Positions 42,639 to 51,033 of a DNA stretch of 64,000 nucleotides are shown in pieces; position 1 is the stretch's first letter; each line of letters starts with the position of its first letter. The stretch is from positions 186,001-250,000 of the forward strand of contig NZ_RQJW01000007.1 in the NCBI RefSeq assembly GCF_004028635.1, read 5' to 3'. Both the position numbers and the translations under genes were made by a program. The notes beneath the pieces were generated by a model, which saw only the letters and a program-made list of their open reading frames with translations, had not been told where the DNA came from and searched no databases. Origin of the DNA: Streptomyces cyaneus. Lineage in GTDB: Bacteria; Actinomycetota; Actinomycetes; Streptomycetales; Streptomycetaceae.

Positions 42639-42967
42639 CGCCGCTCCACCATCCCGCTGATCAGCGGGAACCACACCAGCAGGAGCAGACCGGACAACGC
42701 TGCCGGGACCCGGACGTACATCGCCCACTCCCGTCGTCCTGCCGCGCCGAGCCCCCGTACGACGGACCGGTCCGCCACCGCGTACAGCGGCAGCAGGACG
42801 AGGTCGTGCAGCAGCGCCGCCCCCACGAACCACACCGCCACCGCGAACCAGTCGTCGGCGAGGAGGCGCACCCCCGCGTAGCCGGCGAGTGCGAACGAGG
42901 CGGCGAGCAGCAGAAGTTGGAACGGACTTCCGACAGGGATCGGCGGTCGGCGCATCAGTCGGGGCAT
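42494..42967 (-). CDS. Small integral membrane protein linked to the molybdopterin oxidoreductase
   Basis: A 157-residue protein with four hydrophobic helices (about 15-32, 38-60, 80-102 and 122-142) and no recognised domain. Its ATG overlaps the TGA of the oxidoreductase gene by one base (TGATG), so it is its translationally coupled partner, perhaps a membrane subunit. The 3' end overlaps the convergent methyltransferase gene. Confidence 0.75.
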   Translation of the reverse strand: MPRLMRRPPIPVGSPFQLLLLAASFALAGYAGVRLLADDWFAVAVWFVGAALLHDLVLLPLYAVADRSVVRGLGAAGRREWAMYVRVPAALSGLLLLVWFPLISGMVERRYRLGTGLSPEGFLARWLLITAVLFGASALLLALRLRRATKQRPPAVH

Positions 42968-44190
42968 CAGAGGTCTCCGAAGGTCATACGGGCCACCCAC
43001 TTGGTGTTCAGCACGCCGGGCGCCGCGGGCACGATGATCCGTGCCGGGAAGCCGTGGTCGGGGGACAGGTCCTCGCCGTTGACGTACAGGGCGAGCAGGG
43101 AGCGCGGGTCGGCGACCTGGTTGGCCCGCAGGGCGGCACGGCGGAAGGCGCCGCGTCGCTGGAGGGACTCGACGAGCACGTCCGGCGGATCGTCGTCGTA
43201 CCCGACGAGCGCGGCGAGGTCGCGCAGCCGCACGCCGAGCCACCACTGGTCGGACGTCGACCAGCCCTCGACGCAGGCGATGGGCAACGCCGCGCTGTGC
43301 AGGGGAAGTCGGGCCAGCTGGGCGCGGCTCAGGCGGACGGTACCGGTGCGTCCGGTCACGACGAGGTGCCAGGCGTCCTCGGTCGTCTCCGCCGCGTCGA
43401 TTCCTGCGTACCGGGCCGTCTTGTTGATCTGGAAGCCGTTCGGGCCACTGCCCGGATCGGCTCCGCCGTGCGGGGCCAGCAGGGCGGTGCGCCGCAGCAG
43501 TCCGTCGAAGCTCTGCCCGACCGTGGTCGCGAACAGCAGCAGCGAGCCGCCCCCGACGAACCACAGGGCACCACGCCGGGAGACGGTCGGCGGATCCGGG
43601 CGCGGGGAGACCAGGTCGTCCTTCTCCTCCCGCAGGTGCCGCAGATTGCGCAGTGCCATGGGCGTCTTCAGTACGACGTGGACGATGAACGCGGCGAAGA
43701 ACACCCACGCCCCGTAGAAGTGCAGGGTGTAGAAGGACCCCGGGAAGATGTAGTCCAGCTGGATGTTGAGCACGCCGGTCACGAACTCGAACAGCGCGCC
43801 GCCTACCAGCAACAGCAGCGAGATCCGCTCCAGGGCGTGCGCGAGCGAGCGGGCCGGCGGCAGCGCGAACAGCCTCGGGATCACCGACCACAGCTTGGCC
43901 AGCAGCACCGGGATCAGGGTGACGCCGAGCGTGACGTGAACACCCTGGTTCAGCCGGTACAGCCAGTGCGGGTCGGTGGGCCAGGAGAACAGGTAGAAGC
44001 CGAGGATCCCCTTGTCCGGGGTCTTGTCGTTCACCGGCGACAGGTTCGGGTTGTAGGCGGCGTAGGACACCAGCCCCGTCACGAACAGCACCGTGATCCC
44101 GCCGAGCAGGACGACACCCAGCACCGAGGTCAGCCGCGGGCCGCGCAGGGGGCTGCGCCAGAAGCCCGGCGAGGAAGGAGACCGTGTCAT
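42967..44190 (-). CDS. Molybdopterin-dependent oxidoreductase with N-terminal cytochrome b-like membrane domain
   Basis: A 407-residue protein. The N-terminal half has four or five membrane helices with spaced His residues (RLNQGVHVTLG, FYTLHFYGAWVFFAAFIVHVV), as in b561-type dihaem cytochromes. The C-terminal half is a sulfite-oxidase-type molybdopterin domain (LPIACVEGWSTSDQWWLGVRL, where the Cys is the Mo ligand, and DHGFPARIIVPAAPG). It is a one-polypeptide version of a YedY/YedZ-like pair facing outside the membrane. ATG 44190 is preceded by GAGGAAGGAGACC. The electron partner and substrate are unknown. Confidence 0.88.
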   Translation of the reverse strand: MTRSPSSPGFWRSPLRGPRLTSVLGVVLLGGITVLFVTGLVSYAAYNPNLSPVNDKTPDKGILGFYLFSWPTDPHWLYRLNQGVHVTLGVTLIPVLLAKLWSVIPRLFALPPARSLAHALERISLLLLVGGALFEFVTGVLNIQLDYIFPGSFYTLHFYGAWVFFAAFIVHVVLKTPMALRNLRHLREEKDDLVSPRPDPPTVSRRGALWFVGGGSLLLFATTVGQSFDGLLRRTALLAPHGGADPGSGPNGFQINKTARYAGIDAAETTEDAWHLVVTGRTGTVRLSRAQLARLPLHSAALPIACVEGWSTSDQWWLGVRLRDLAALVGYDDDPPDVLVESLQRRGAFRRAALRANQVADPRSLLALYVNGEDLSPDHGFPARIIVPAAPGVLNTKWVARMTFGDL

Positions 44191-44304
44191 GGCTCGACCG
44201 TAGGTGCGACACACCCCCGGAACGGCTCCGCGACCCATGACGAAACGCTGACGTCTGGCCCGGACGGAGGTACTTCAACCCGGCGCCCGGCCTAGCGTGC
44301 GGAT

Positions 44305-45636
44305 GTGACCCGCCCCCTCCTCCGCGATCTGTACGCCGCCCTGGCCGCCGCCCTCCTCGTCACGGCGGCCGTACTGGTCGGACGGCACATCCAGCACTCC
44401 CACCACACGCTGTTCGTCAACTGGCCACCGCTGCTGGCCACTTGGGCCCCACACGTCGGTCCCGGCACCCCGGCCGCCCTCCTCGTGGCGGCGGCCGTGG
44501 TGGCATACGGCCCCGTCCTCGCCGCCCGGCTGCCCTGGCGGGTCCTGCTCGCGACGGCCTGGGCGACGGCAACGGCCTGGATCGCCTCCCTCGCCCTGAT
44601 CGACGGCCGGCAGCGGGGCATCGCGGGCCGGCTCACCACCCCACACGAGTACCTCCAGGTCATCGACCGCTTCGACGACATCCCGGCCACCCTGCGGGAC
44701 TTCACCCACCACATCCTTCTGGAGTCCCCCGACAACTGGCCTGCCCATGTCGCCGGGCACCCCCCGGCGGCGACGCTCACCTTCGTCCTCCTCGACCGGA
44801 TCGGCCTGCGGGGCGGCGGCTGGGCCGGGGTGTGGTGCATCGCCGTCGGCGCCACGGCATGCGTGGCCGTGCTGGTCGCGGTACGGGCACTGGCCGGTGA
44901 GAACCTCGCGCGACGAGCGGCGCCCTTCCTGGTCCTGGCCCCGGCCGCGGTGTGGATGGGCACCTCGGCCGACGCGTACTTCGCGGCGGTCGCGGCGTGG
45001 GCCGTGGCGCTGCTGGCACTCGCGGTCACCGGTCGGTCCTGGTGGTGGGCGGCAGCAGCCGGACTCCTCTTCGGGCTCACCTGCTACCTCTCGTACGGCC
45101 TCACCCTCGTCGCTCTCATCGGCGCGGCGGTGCTGCTGCTCGGCCGACGGCACGTCCGGGAGCGGCCCATGCTGCTCGCGGCGCTGCTCGCCGGTCTGGC
45201 CGTCGTCCCGACGGCATTCACCCTCGCCGGGTTCGACTGGTGGGAGGCGTACCGGCTTCTGGTCACGCGCTACTACCAGGGCGTGGGCGGCATCCGCCCG
45301 TACGGCTACTGGGTGTGGGCGAACCTCGCCTGCGCGGTCCTGATCACGGGCCTGGCGACAGCACCGGGGCTGCGGCGGACGGGTGCCGTGCTGCTCCGGC
45401 GGCGCACCGAACCCCACGGGCACGTCCGCCTCGCCCTTCTCGTGTCCGCGGCCCTCCTCGCCCTCCTGGCCGCCGACCTGTCCGGCATGAGCAAGGCCGA
45501 GACCGAACGCATCTGGCTCCCCTTCGCGGTGTGGCTGCTGCCGGCCTGCGCCCTCCTCACCCGACCCCGCGCCTGGCTGGCCGCTCAGGCGGTACTCGCG
45601 CTGCTTCTCAACCATCTGCTGCTCACCGGGTGGTGA
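44305..45636 (+). CDS. Polytopic membrane glycosyltransferase-like protein
   Basis: A 443-residue protein with about twelve hydrophobic helices. A periplasmic stretch contains DRFDDIPATLRDFTHHILLESPDNWPAHVAGHPPAATL, and an acidic pair lies near residue 119, as in GT-C polyprenyl-phosphate-dependent transferases. It fits a role in moving sugars onto exterior glycans together with the nearby GT2 operon. TAGCGT (44293-44298) ends 6 nt before GTG 44305, so the transcript is probably leaderless. Family assignment is by topology. Confidence 0.75.
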   Translation: MTRPLLRDLYAALAAALLVTAAVLVGRHIQHSHHTLFVNWPPLLATWAPHVGPGTPAALLVAAAVVAYGPVLAARLPWRVLLATAWATATAWIASLALIDGRQRGIAGRLTTPHEYLQVIDRFDDIPATLRDFTHHILLESPDNWPAHVAGHPPAATLTFVLLDRIGLRGGGWAGVWCIAVGATACVAVLVAVRALAGENLARRAAPFLVLAPAAVWMGTSADAYFAAVAAWAVALLALAVTGRSWWWAAAAGLLFGLTCYLSYGLTLVALIGAAVLLLGRRHVRERPMLLAALLAGLAVVPTAFTLAGFDWWEAYRLLVTRYYQGVGGIRPYGYWVWANLACAVLITGLATAPGLRRTGAVLLRRRTEPHGHVRLALLVSAALLALLAADLSGMSKAETERIWLPFAVWLLPACALLTRPRAWLAAQAVLALLLNHLLLTGW

Positions 45637-45706
45637 CGCTGGGGAGGGAGCCCGGTCTGGTGGCTGCCGTCGGCGCGGAGGGCGGTGAGGGTGTCGTCCA
45701 GCGACG

Positions 45707-46405
45707 TCAGTCGCTCTTGTTCGGCTCCGGTGCACCGGGGTCCGTCGGGGTGGTGCGGAGCATGGCCTTGTAGAGGGCGTCGTGTTCGGGTGAGGCGGGC
45801 AGGGGGCCGCGGGCCGGGGCCTCGAAGGACTGGAGGAACAGGGCGACGACGCGTCGCCAGGAGTCGGGGGCGGCGTCGCTGGTGGCGTTGATGACGCCGG
45901 CGTTGGCCATGTGGAGCAGTACCAGGTCCGAGGACTCGAAGTCCTCCCGCAGGCGACCTGTGGCCTTGGCCCGGCTGATGAGTTCCACCATGCCCTCGTA
46001 CGCCTCGTTCCGGCGCTTCTCCAGGGCTTTGGCGGTCGGGAAGGTCGTGGTCAGGACGTCCGCGAAGCCGTAGTCGGCGGCCTGCATCGCGCAGGCCGCC
46101 TCGATGTAGACGGTGAAGCCGTGCCAGGGGTCGGGGTCGTCCAGAGCGACGGCGACCGCATCGACGTAGGCGTCCATGCGGTCGCAGAACACGGCTTCGA
46201 CCAGCTCCTCCTTGGTGGGGAAGCGGCGGAACATGGTGGCGATCCCGACCCCCGCCTGACGGGCCACGGAGGCCATCGAGGCGCCCAGGCCGTCACGCGC
46301 GAACACCGTGCGCGCGGCAGCGATGATCCGCTCCCGATTGCGCTCGGCGTCACTGCGCAACCGCTGGTCGGCCGGGGCGTCACGGTGCTCGGAGGGAGGG
46401 TTCAT
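45707..46405 (-). CDS. TetR-family transcriptional regulator
   Basis: A 232-residue regulator. The N-terminal helix-turn-helix is RERIIAAARTVFARDGLGASMASVARQAGVGIATMFRRFPTKEELVEAV; the ligand domain shows no specific signature. TAGGCT (46418-46413) ends 7 nt before its ATG, so initiation is probably leaderless. An inverted repeat overlaps that promoter. Such TetR genes usually control a divergent SDR oxidoreductase gene, and here only the decayed start of one remains. It is therefore probably a flanking gene rather than a cluster regulator. Confidence 0.92.
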   Translation of the reverse strand: MNPPSEHRDAPADQRLRSDAERNRERIIAAARTVFARDGLGASMASVARQAGVGIATMFRRFPTKEELVEAVFCDRMDAYVDAVAVALDDPDPWHGFTVYIEAACAMQAADYGFADVLTTTFPTAKALEKRRNEAYEGMVELISRAKATGRLREDFESSDLVLLHMANAGVINATSDAAPDSWRRVVALFLQSFEAPARGPLPASPEHDALYKAMLRTTPTDPGAPEPNKSD

Positions 46406-46412
46406 ACCAGTC

Positions 46413-46440
46413 AGCCTATCAATCGGATTGCCCTATCCGG
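46413..46440. promoter_or_regulatory. Operator-like repeats between tetR and the SDR remnant
   Basis: CAATC-G-GATTG (46420-46430) is an inverted repeat flanked by two CCTATC copies (46415 and 46432). It abuts the -10 hexamer of the TetR gene and faces the former divergent gene. Confidence 0.5.
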
Positions 46441-46472
46441 TTTCCGTGCCTCGTCCTCACGAAAGGATCGCC

Positions 46473-46530
46473 GTGCCCGGCTTCGCCATCGTCGGAGCCG
46501 GCCCCAGCTGGGCATGGGGAGGGGCGCGGC
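46473..46530 (+). pseudogene. Decayed 5' end of a short-chain dehydrogenase gene
   Basis: After a good ribosome site (GAAAGGATC) GTG 46473 opens VPGFAIVGAGP, the classic start of an SDR Rossmann fold. One base is then missing: in the shifted frame the next codons read LGMG, restoring GAGPxLGMG. After about 20 codons the similarity stops and the EctB gene's 3' end begins at 46571. The gene was cut here, probably when the biosynthetic cluster was inserted. Confidence 0.6.
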
Positions 46531-46570
46531 GGGGGTCCGGTGGTAGCCCCGCCGCGGCTCTGGGTGTGGG

Positions 46571-47821
46571 TCAGGCGCCCACGGTTGATGTCACCGAGTC
46601 CTGCAGGATGCCGAGGCCCTCGGTCAGTTCCTCGTCCGTGGAGGTCAGGGCCGGCATGAGCTTCACCACCTCGTCGTAGGAGCCCGACGTCTCGACCAGG
46701 AGACCGCGGGCGAAGGCCGCGTCAGCGACCTGCCGGGCCATGTCGGGCTCGCGGAAGGCCAGGCCCCACACCAGGCCGCGGCCGCGCGACGCCGTTATGT
46801 GCGCCGCGTGCTGATCGGCGAGGTCGTTCAGCCTCTGCTCGAACAGCAGGCCCCGTTCCTCGGTCCGCTTCTCCAGGGTGCTGTCCGCCCAGAACTCCCG
46901 CAGGGCGGCGGCTGCCGTCACGAATGCCGGGTTGTTGCCGCGGAACGTGCCGTTGTGCTCGCCCGGTTGCCATACGTCCAACTCGGTGCGGAAGAGCGTG
47001 AGGGACATCGGCAGGCCGTATCCGCTGAGGGACTTGGACAGGCAGACGATGTCCGGGGTGATCCCGGCGGCCTCGAAGCTGAAGAAGGGCCCCGTGCGGC
47101 CGCAGCCCATCTGGATGTCGTCGACGATCAGGAGGATGCCTCGGCGGCTGCACAGCTCCGCGAGGTCGGCGAGCCAGGTCCAGCCGGCCGGGTTGACGCC
47201 GCCCTCACCCTGCACGGTCTCCACGATGACGGCTGCGGGGAGATCCACGCCGCTGCTGCTGTCGGCAAGCATGCTGTCCAGCAGCTTCAGCCCGGACACC
47301 TCGCCTCCGGAGAACCCGTCGTAGGGGATGCGCAAGGTGTGTCCCAGCGCAACGCCGGCCCCGGCGCGCTTGCTCGCGTTTCCCGTGACGGCCAGTGAAC
47401 CCAGCGACATGCCGTGGAAGGCACCGGTGAAGGCGACGATCGTCTGACGCCCGGTCACCTTGCGGGCGAGCTTGAGCGCGGCCTCCACGCTGTTGGTCCC
47501 GGTGGGGCCGGGGAACTGTACCCGGTAGTCCAGTCCGCGAGGGCCGAGCACCCGCGTCCCGAACTCCGTGAGGAAGTCCTCCTTGGCGGCGGTCAGCATG
47601 TCCAGGCTGTGGGTGACACCGTCCTGCTCGAGGTAATCGAGCAGCGCCCGTTTGAGGACGGGGTGGTTGTGGCCGTAGTTCAGGGCGCTGGCGCCGGCGA
47701 AGAAGTCCAGATAGACGCGGCCGTCGCGATCGAACATGCGGCTGCCGCGCCCCTGGTCGAACACCACGGGCCAGTTCCTGCAGTAGCTGCGGACTTCAGA
47801 TTCGATTGTGGGGGCGATCAT
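46571..47821 (-). CDS. EctB-like diaminobutyrate-2-oxoglutarate aminotransferase
   Basis: A 416-residue class III PLP aminotransferase. The PLP-lysine segment CLSKSLSGYGLPMSLTLF, VQFPGPTGTNSVEAALKLARK and ETVQGEGGVNPAGWTWL are close to EctB, which turns aspartate semialdehyde and glutamate into L-2,4-diaminobutyrate. No ectA or ectC lies nearby, so it does not serve ectoine synthesis. It ends the minus-strand cluster, 88 bp after the permease gene. Next to an N-hydroxylating monooxygenase and hydrazine synthetase it probably supplies or regenerates a diamino acid for N-N bond formation. Confidence 0.9.
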   Translation of the reverse strand: MIAPTIESEVRSYCRNWPVVFDQGRGSRMFDRDGRVYLDFFAGASALNYGHNHPVLKRALLDYLEQDGVTHSLDMLTAAKEDFLTEFGTRVLGPRGLDYRVQFPGPTGTNSVEAALKLARKVTGRQTIVAFTGAFHGMSLGSLAVTGNASKRAGAGVALGHTLRIPYDGFSGGEVSGLKLLDSMLADSSSGVDLPAAVIVETVQGEGGVNPAGWTWLADLAELCSRRGILLIVDDIQMGCGRTGPFFSFEAAGITPDIVCLSKSLSGYGLPMSLTLFRTELDVWQPGEHNGTFRGNNPAFVTAAAALREFWADSTLEKRTEERGLLFEQRLNDLADQHAAHITASRGRGLVWGLAFREPDMARQVADAAFARGLLVETSGSYDEVVKLMPALTSTDEELTEGLGILQDSVTSTVGA

Positions 47822-47909
47822 GAGGTCTCCTCGGAGATGGAGGGGGAGAGGGGGAGAGCGGCGGTCTGCTGGGCGTACACCGCGTGGGCGGAAAGGGCTT
47901 GGCCATCGC

Positions 47910-49160
47910 TCATCCACCGAGCAGGTAAGGCACGGCGAGGACCGCGATGCCGACGAGCACGAGCAGTACCGTGGCTCCGGCGCTCCGTAGGAGCGGACCG
48001 CCGCGGCGTACGGCCGCTGCGGCTGCCAGGCCGTAGCCGAGCAGTGCGGCCGCGGCCGGCCCCAGCAGCAGGAGGGGGACGGCACCGTCCCCGGCCGCGC
48101 CCGCACAGGCGAAGGCGCAGCAGGCGATGCCGACGGCCGCGATGACGGCCTTGGCGGGGCCTCGTTCGGAGGGACCCGGGTCGCCGGGGCGCAGCCGGGT
48201 GGCGATTCGGGCGGCGGTGCGCACGTTGGTGAAGCAGTACGAGGTCAGCACGGCGGCCGTCGCGATGGCGAACGCCCAGCGCAGTGGCGTGGAGAGCGAG
48301 TGCTGGGCTGCGGGTGCCTCGGCGGCCAGGCGGTGGACCGTGGCCAGGCCCAGGTAGACGACGGCCACTGCGGCCGCTCCCAGGGCCACGCCCGTGGCGG
48401 TGCGCCTCGGCCCGGCCGCGGCGGAGGGGACTACGGCGGTGACTGATTCCCATCCGACACCGGCGAAGAACAGCGCCGCGAGGGCCAGCCATTGGGCGCC
48501 GTCGGGAGAGAGTCCCGACGGTGCCAGCGGCGTGTGCGAACCCGCCGCGGGTGCGGCGGGCCAGCCCCAGGCGAAGCAGGCCAGCGCCACCGCCCCGGTG
48601 GCCCAGGGACGCAGCCGGAGCACGGCGGCCGGAAGCGACAGCGGACTGAGCGCCGCGAGCACGGCCACCACGAGTATGCCGAGGGCGAGAAGGAGACCGT
48701 CCGTCCCCGGACCTGGCGGAGAACCGTCGGCGGCCGTCAACAGACAGGTCGCGGCGAACCATGCGATGGCCGCCTGCCCGGCAGTGAAGGCGACGGCGAA
48801 GACGCCGTCCACCGCCCGTTGCGCCCACGAGCCCAGCAGGGCCCCGACGGCACCCGCCAACGAGGCCGAGCGCACCCTCGCGCGGACCAACATGGCCAGC
48901 ATGAGGCTGATCGATCCACCGAGCAGGATGTGGGCCGACCAGACGAGGAGGCTGTCACCGCCCGCCAAGGCCGCGACGACGGGCGGCATGACCAGCATCC
49001 CGGCTCCCAGAACACCGCTGGAGACGTGTGCGGCGATCTGCAGCTCCGGCCTTCGCGCCCCCGTCGCCTCGCCCGCATTCGCCGTCGCCTCGCCCGTATC
49101 CGCTCCCGGTCGGCGCGGCTCGATCGCCGCGCCGGGGACAGAGGTGGCTGCCGGCTCCAT
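47910..49160 (-). CDS. Amino acid permease (APC superfamily)
   Basis: A 416-residue protein with about eleven hydrophobic helices. The first begins HVSSGVLGAGMLVMPPVVAALAGG, typical of APC transporters, and FFAGVGWESVTAVVPSA corresponds to the helix 6 unwound segment. It probably carries an amino acid or amino-acid-like product of the cluster, with direction unknown. Its ATG overlaps the stop of the monooxygenase gene by one base (TAATG), so the two are coupled. The N-terminal 40 residues are a Gly/Ala/Glu-rich tail. Confidence 0.82.
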   Translation of the reverse strand: MEPAATSVPGAAIEPRRPGADTGEATANAGEATGARRPELQIAAHVSSGVLGAGMLVMPPVVAALAGGDSLLVWSAHILLGGSISLMLAMLVRARVRSASLAGAVGALLGSWAQRAVDGVFAVAFTAGQAAIAWFAATCLLTAADGSPPGPGTDGLLLALGILVVAVLAALSPLSLPAAVLRLRPWATGAVALACFAWGWPAAPAAGSHTPLAPSGLSPDGAQWLALAALFFAGVGWESVTAVVPSAAAGPRRTATGVALGAAAVAVVYLGLATVHRLAAEAPAAQHSLSTPLRWAFAIATAAVLTSYCFTNVRTAARIATRLRPGDPGPSERGPAKAVIAAVGIACCAFACAGAAGDGAVPLLLLGPAAAALLGYGLAAAAAVRRGGPLLRSAGATVLLVLVGIAVLAVPYLLGG

Positions 49161-50461
49161 TACGGAAGACGCTTCCGGAGGCTCTCTGCGATGACCTTGG
49201 CCCTGAGCGACAGCAGGCTGAACGAACCGGCGTCACCGATTCCATGGCTGGACTCGCACAGGCCGTTGAGGAAGAGCGCGGGCGTGTCGGCGCCCAGCGG
49301 CTGCACTTCGTAGTCCGGGCCGACGGCCAGGTAGCCGTGGCTGTCGAAGCTGAAGTCGTCGGCGATGCCACGCATGAGAGCGGGCACGCGCTCCTGGTGG
49401 GCAGCCGGGCCGAGATCGCGGAATCCGGTGGCCAGGACGACGAAGTCGGCCTGGTGCTCCTCGGACTCCCCGGTGTTCAGCTCCTCGACTCCGAGGTGGA
49501 CGCCGTCCTCCAGCACCTTGATCTCACGCACCTGGCGGCTGCCGCTGACGAACACCTTCTGGTCGCCGTCCAGGCGCTGCTCGTAGATGAGCCGGTACAG
49601 CTCGCGCAGCACATCGCCGTCGGCCGACGAGTAGTTCGTCAGGCGCATGAACGTGTCGATGTCGTCCTTGCGCTCACGGGAGGCCCGGTAGTAGTAGTCG
49701 GTGAAGTCGGGGAAGTACCCCTCCTCGCTGAACGGGCTGGTGTCCTTCTGACGGAGCGTCAGCGAGCGTACGAGGGTGGTCACCTTGGCGCGGGGGAAGC
49801 GCCGCGCGAGGTCGAGCGTGAGTTCGACGGCGCTCTGGCTGCCCCCGATGACCGTCACGGCGCGCGGCGACTTCTCGCCCTCACCGGCCACGCCCAGCTC
49901 TTCCAGCTGCTGCAGAGCCGGCAGGTAGCGCGTCAGGTGGAAGACGCGCGGGGAGTCCACCTCGTCGAACGGTTCCGGGATGAAGGGGGCACGTCCGGTG
50001 CCGATCACCAGAGCGCGCGCCTGGTGGGTGTCTCCGGTGGAGGTGGTGACGGTGTAGATCCGACGGCCCTCGGCATCGACGTCGACGGCGACGCCGGTGA
50101 CCTGCACGCCGTAGTCGACCAGTCGGCTGAAGTGGCCCGCGGCCCAGGTGACGTACCGCGCATAGTCCTTGCGCAGCGGGAACTCCATCGGGACGTTGAG
50201 GTGCTCGAGCAGGCGCCCGTTCTCGAAGAGGTAGTTGATGAAGCTGTAGCGGCTGCGCGGATTGCGCAGCGACACGAGGTCGCGCACGGGGTGGTTCTGG
50301 ATGTCCGACCCGTCGAGCATCATGGCGCTCTGCCAGGACGGGCCCGGCCTGGATTCCAGGAAGTGCACGTCGAGGTCGTGGCCCTCTTCCTCGAGTGCGA
50401 TGGCCAGAGCGAGGTTGGCCGGACCGAAACCTATGCCCAGCACATCGTGGCAGCGAGTCAT
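49160..50461 (-). CDS. N-hydroxylating flavin monooxygenase (lysine/ornithine type)
   Basis: A 433-residue class B NMO: FAD site GIGFGPANLALA (residues 9-20), MLDGSDIQNHPVRDLVSLRNPRSRYSFINYL for FAD and substrate, NADPH site VIGGSQSAVELTLDL and C-terminal ATGFRD with GIGDAGSFSLLSLRAK. It hydroxylates the terminal amine of a diamino acid using NADPH and O2. In the hydrazine pathways of s56-p1 and triacsin the homologue makes N6-hydroxylysine; here diaminobutyrate is an alternative because of the EctB neighbour. ATG overlaps the GNAT stop (ATGA). Confidence 0.93.
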   Translation of the reverse strand: MTRCHDVLGIGFGPANLALAIALEEEGHDLDVHFLESRPGPSWQSAMMLDGSDIQNHPVRDLVSLRNPRSRYSFINYLFENGRLLEHLNVPMEFPLRKDYARYVTWAAGHFSRLVDYGVQVTGVAVDVDAEGRRIYTVTTSTGDTHQARALVIGTGRAPFIPEPFDEVDSPRVFHLTRYLPALQQLEELGVAGEGEKSPRAVTVIGGSQSAVELTLDLARRFPRAKVTTLVRSLTLRQKDTSPFSEEGYFPDFTDYYYRASRERKDDIDTFMRLTNYSSADGDVLRELYRLIYEQRLDGDQKVFVSGSRQVREIKVLEDGVHLGVEELNTGESEEHQADFVVLATGFRDLGPAAHQERVPALMRGIADDFSFDSHGYLAVGPDYEVQPLGADTPALFLNGLCESSHGIGDAGSFSLLSLRAKVIAESLRKRLP

Positions 50462-50967
50462 TGTTCCCCCTTGGCGGAAAGCGGATATGAGTAGTGGATC
50501 CAGGTCGAGGGCCCCCCGGGCTGCGCGGCCCTGAGCAGGAAGCGGTCGTACAGTGCCTGCGCCGAGCGGTTGTCGGGCGCGGTCTCCCAGGTGAGTTGGG
50601 AGAAGCCCCGGTCGCCGGCCTCGCGTGCGGCCGCCTGCAGCAGCGCCGTTCCGACGCCGGCTTCCCTGCCGCCCCGGTGTTCGGGACGGACGTACAGGTC
50701 GTTGAGGAGGGCCGCGGTGGCGGCTCTGGTGGAGACGCGCACCCAGTAGAGGGTGGCGAAGCCGATCACGTGCGGCCCCTGACGGGCGGCCAGTTGGAGT
50801 CCGTGCGGGTTGTCTCCCAGCAGCTCGCCGAAGAACCGTCGGTTCACGGAGTCATCGGGCTCTCGGCCGTAGAACTTCTGGTACTCGGCGATGAGCGGCA
50901 GGGTCGCCTCGAAATTGGACGCGTCCACGCGCTCGACGAGGAGCGGTGGAGCGGCTGCGTCCGGCAT
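50458..50967 (-). CDS. GNAT-family N-acetyltransferase
   Basis: A 169-residue GNAT with the acyl-CoA-binding signature RPEHRGGREAGVGTALL (the R/Q-x-x-G-x-G/A loop) and TAPDNRSAQALYDRF. It is translationally coupled to the N-hydroxylase. In triacsin biosynthesis a GNAT acylates the hydrazino acid, and a similar protective acylation is possible here. Alternatively it may act on the diamino acid. The start has only a weak ribosome site. Confidence 0.88.
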   Translation of the reverse strand: MPDAAAPPLLVERVDASNFEATLPLIAEYQKFYGREPDDSVNRRFFGELLGDNPHGLQLAARQGPHVIGFATLYWVRVSTRAATAALLNDLYVRPEHRGGREAGVGTALLQAAAREAGDRGFSQLTWETAPDNRSAQALYDRFLLRAAQPGGPSTWIHYSYPLSAKGEQ

Positions 50968-51033
50968 GGGGCACCTCGTTGCTGTGTCGGAGGGGGTCGA
51001 TTGCGGGTGTCGGTGCCGCCGGGCGGGCGGCTG

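Noticed and set aside
45707..46405. TetR as pathway-specific regulator of the hydrazine cluster
   Set aside because: Its operator lies on its own promoter and faces an SDR remnant. It has a leaderless start like the core genes, so it is probably a flanking gene.
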